Source of the DNA: Labilibacter sediminis | GTDB taxonomy: Bacteria > Bacteroidota > Bacteroidia > Bacteroidales > Marinilabiliaceae | Direction of reading: 5' to 3' | Length of the DNA stretch: 64,000 nucleotides | Assembly (NCBI RefSeq): GCF_005877885.1 | Contig: NZ_VCHY01000001.1 | Coordinates: forward strand, 434,001-498,000 | Shown here: in pieces, positions 63,901 to 64,000 of the stretch | Position numbering within the stretch: position 1 is the first letter of the stretch | Layout: every line of letters starts with the position of its first letter | Translations under genes and position numbers: made by a program | Notes under the pieces: model-generated | Told to the model about the DNA's origin: nothing | What the model saw: the letters and a program-made list of their open reading frames with translations, nothing else | Database searches by the model: none

Positions 63901-64000
63901 CTTTTATTTCTGTTATTTGCCCTTTTTACAAATCTTATGAAGCTTTTAGTTAATTCATCTTCAATAGAACCAACAACTTGACCTTTTGTAGTATCAATTG
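63897..64000 (-). CDS. Partial gene, possibly HK97-gp10-like tail protein
   Basis: The last 33 codons of a minus-strand gene cut by the window edge, ending SFIRFVKRANNRNKR and a TGA overlapping the next ATG. The position just before the DUF3168 gene and the basic end with ELTKSFIRFV suggest an HK97-gp10-family protein, but the fragment is too short to confirm. Confidence 0.45.
   Translation of the reverse strand, partial: IDTTKGQVVGSIEDELTKSFIRFVKRANNRNKR

Larger units (their letters stand above)
51220..64000. mobile_element. Prophage (tail and lysis end), incomplete
   Basis: The run of minus-strand genes from the right edge to about 51.9 kb follows siphovirus order: gp10-like, tail completion, tail tube, tail chaperone, tape measure, tail tip, tail fibre, holin-like genes, endolysin. 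No sheath or baseplate-wedge genes are seen, favouring a long non-contractile tail. The left boundary is uncertain, anywhere from about 50.5 to 51.9 kb. I include the plus-strand gene at 51220 because its terminator shares its loop sequence with a prophage terminator at 53.4 kb. Capsid, terminase and integrase genes must lie outside. Confidence 0.85.

Noticed and set aside
1-64000. CRISPR array, rRNA or tRNA genes
   Set aside because: I found no regularly spaced identical short repeats, no rRNA segments and no tRNA-like cloverleaf sequence while reading both strands.

Overview
The window is AT-rich DNA from a member of the Bacteroidota. The evidence is a SusC/SusD pair, two proteins with type IX secretion (T9SS) C-terminal sorting domains, a hybrid sensor kinase with an AraC output domain, a TPR-LuxR type regulator, many short-lipobox lipoproteins, and starts without clear Shine-Dalgarno sequences. 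A marine or environmental Bacteroidia/Marinilabiliales-like host is my guess only.

Layout. (1) 1-7.4 kb: an RDD/YwqK fusion protein, a small lipoprotein, a membrane hybrid histidine kinase and a lipoprotein esterase, separated by repeats, hairpins and gene remnants. (2) 7.4-13.5 kb, minus strand: a tightly overlapping seven-gene fatty-acid-synthase-like operon. It encodes two hot-dog dehydratases, a ketoreductase, a GcvT-like aminomethyltransferase homologue, an acyl carrier protein, a ketosynthase fused to a degenerate second ketosynthase half, and a Tat-signal membrane protein. KS + ACP + KR + DH + GcvT recalls the cyl (granadaene polyene) operon of group B Streptococcus, but without its transporter, glycosyltransferase, CylE or acyltransferase genes. 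Matching remnants of one unidentified gene lie on both sides of the operon. (3) 13.9-20.2 kb: accessory genes (DUF4386, Crp/Fnr, SDR, serine hydrolase, lipoprotein, quinone oxidoreductase) lying between same-orientation copies of a roughly 200-bp dispersed repeat, a cassette-like arrangement also seen at 1-1.7 kb.

(4) 20.3-38.9 kb: a nutrient-acquisition locus on the minus strand. It has a 46-codon ORF, a 2554-residue T9SS-secreted subtilisin-like protease, a second T9SS protein, a DUF4625 lipoprotein, SusC, SusD and a DUF4843-like lipoprotein, punctuated by hairpin terminators. A TPR-transmembrane-HTH regulator is transcribed divergently. I infer protein or peptide degradation and uptake. 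(5) 39-50.5 kb: chromosomal genes, namely an APH-like kinase with an inositol-monophosphatase-family phosphatase, two sensor kinases, PlsC, a three-domain acyl-activating/carrier/acyltransferase fusion, a DJ-1 family protein, DUF4251 and a small zinc-ribbon-like protein.

(6) About 51-64 kb: one end of a siphovirus-like prophage read on the minus strand from the right edge: a gp10-like fragment, DUF3168, tail tube, tail assembly chaperone with an A10 slippery run, tape measure, tail tip protein, S74-chaperone tail fibre, holin-like proteins and an amidase endolysin. Head, packaging and integrase genes would lie outside the window. Related terminator hairpins recur inside the prophage. I saw no rRNA, tRNA, CRISPR array or intact transposase.
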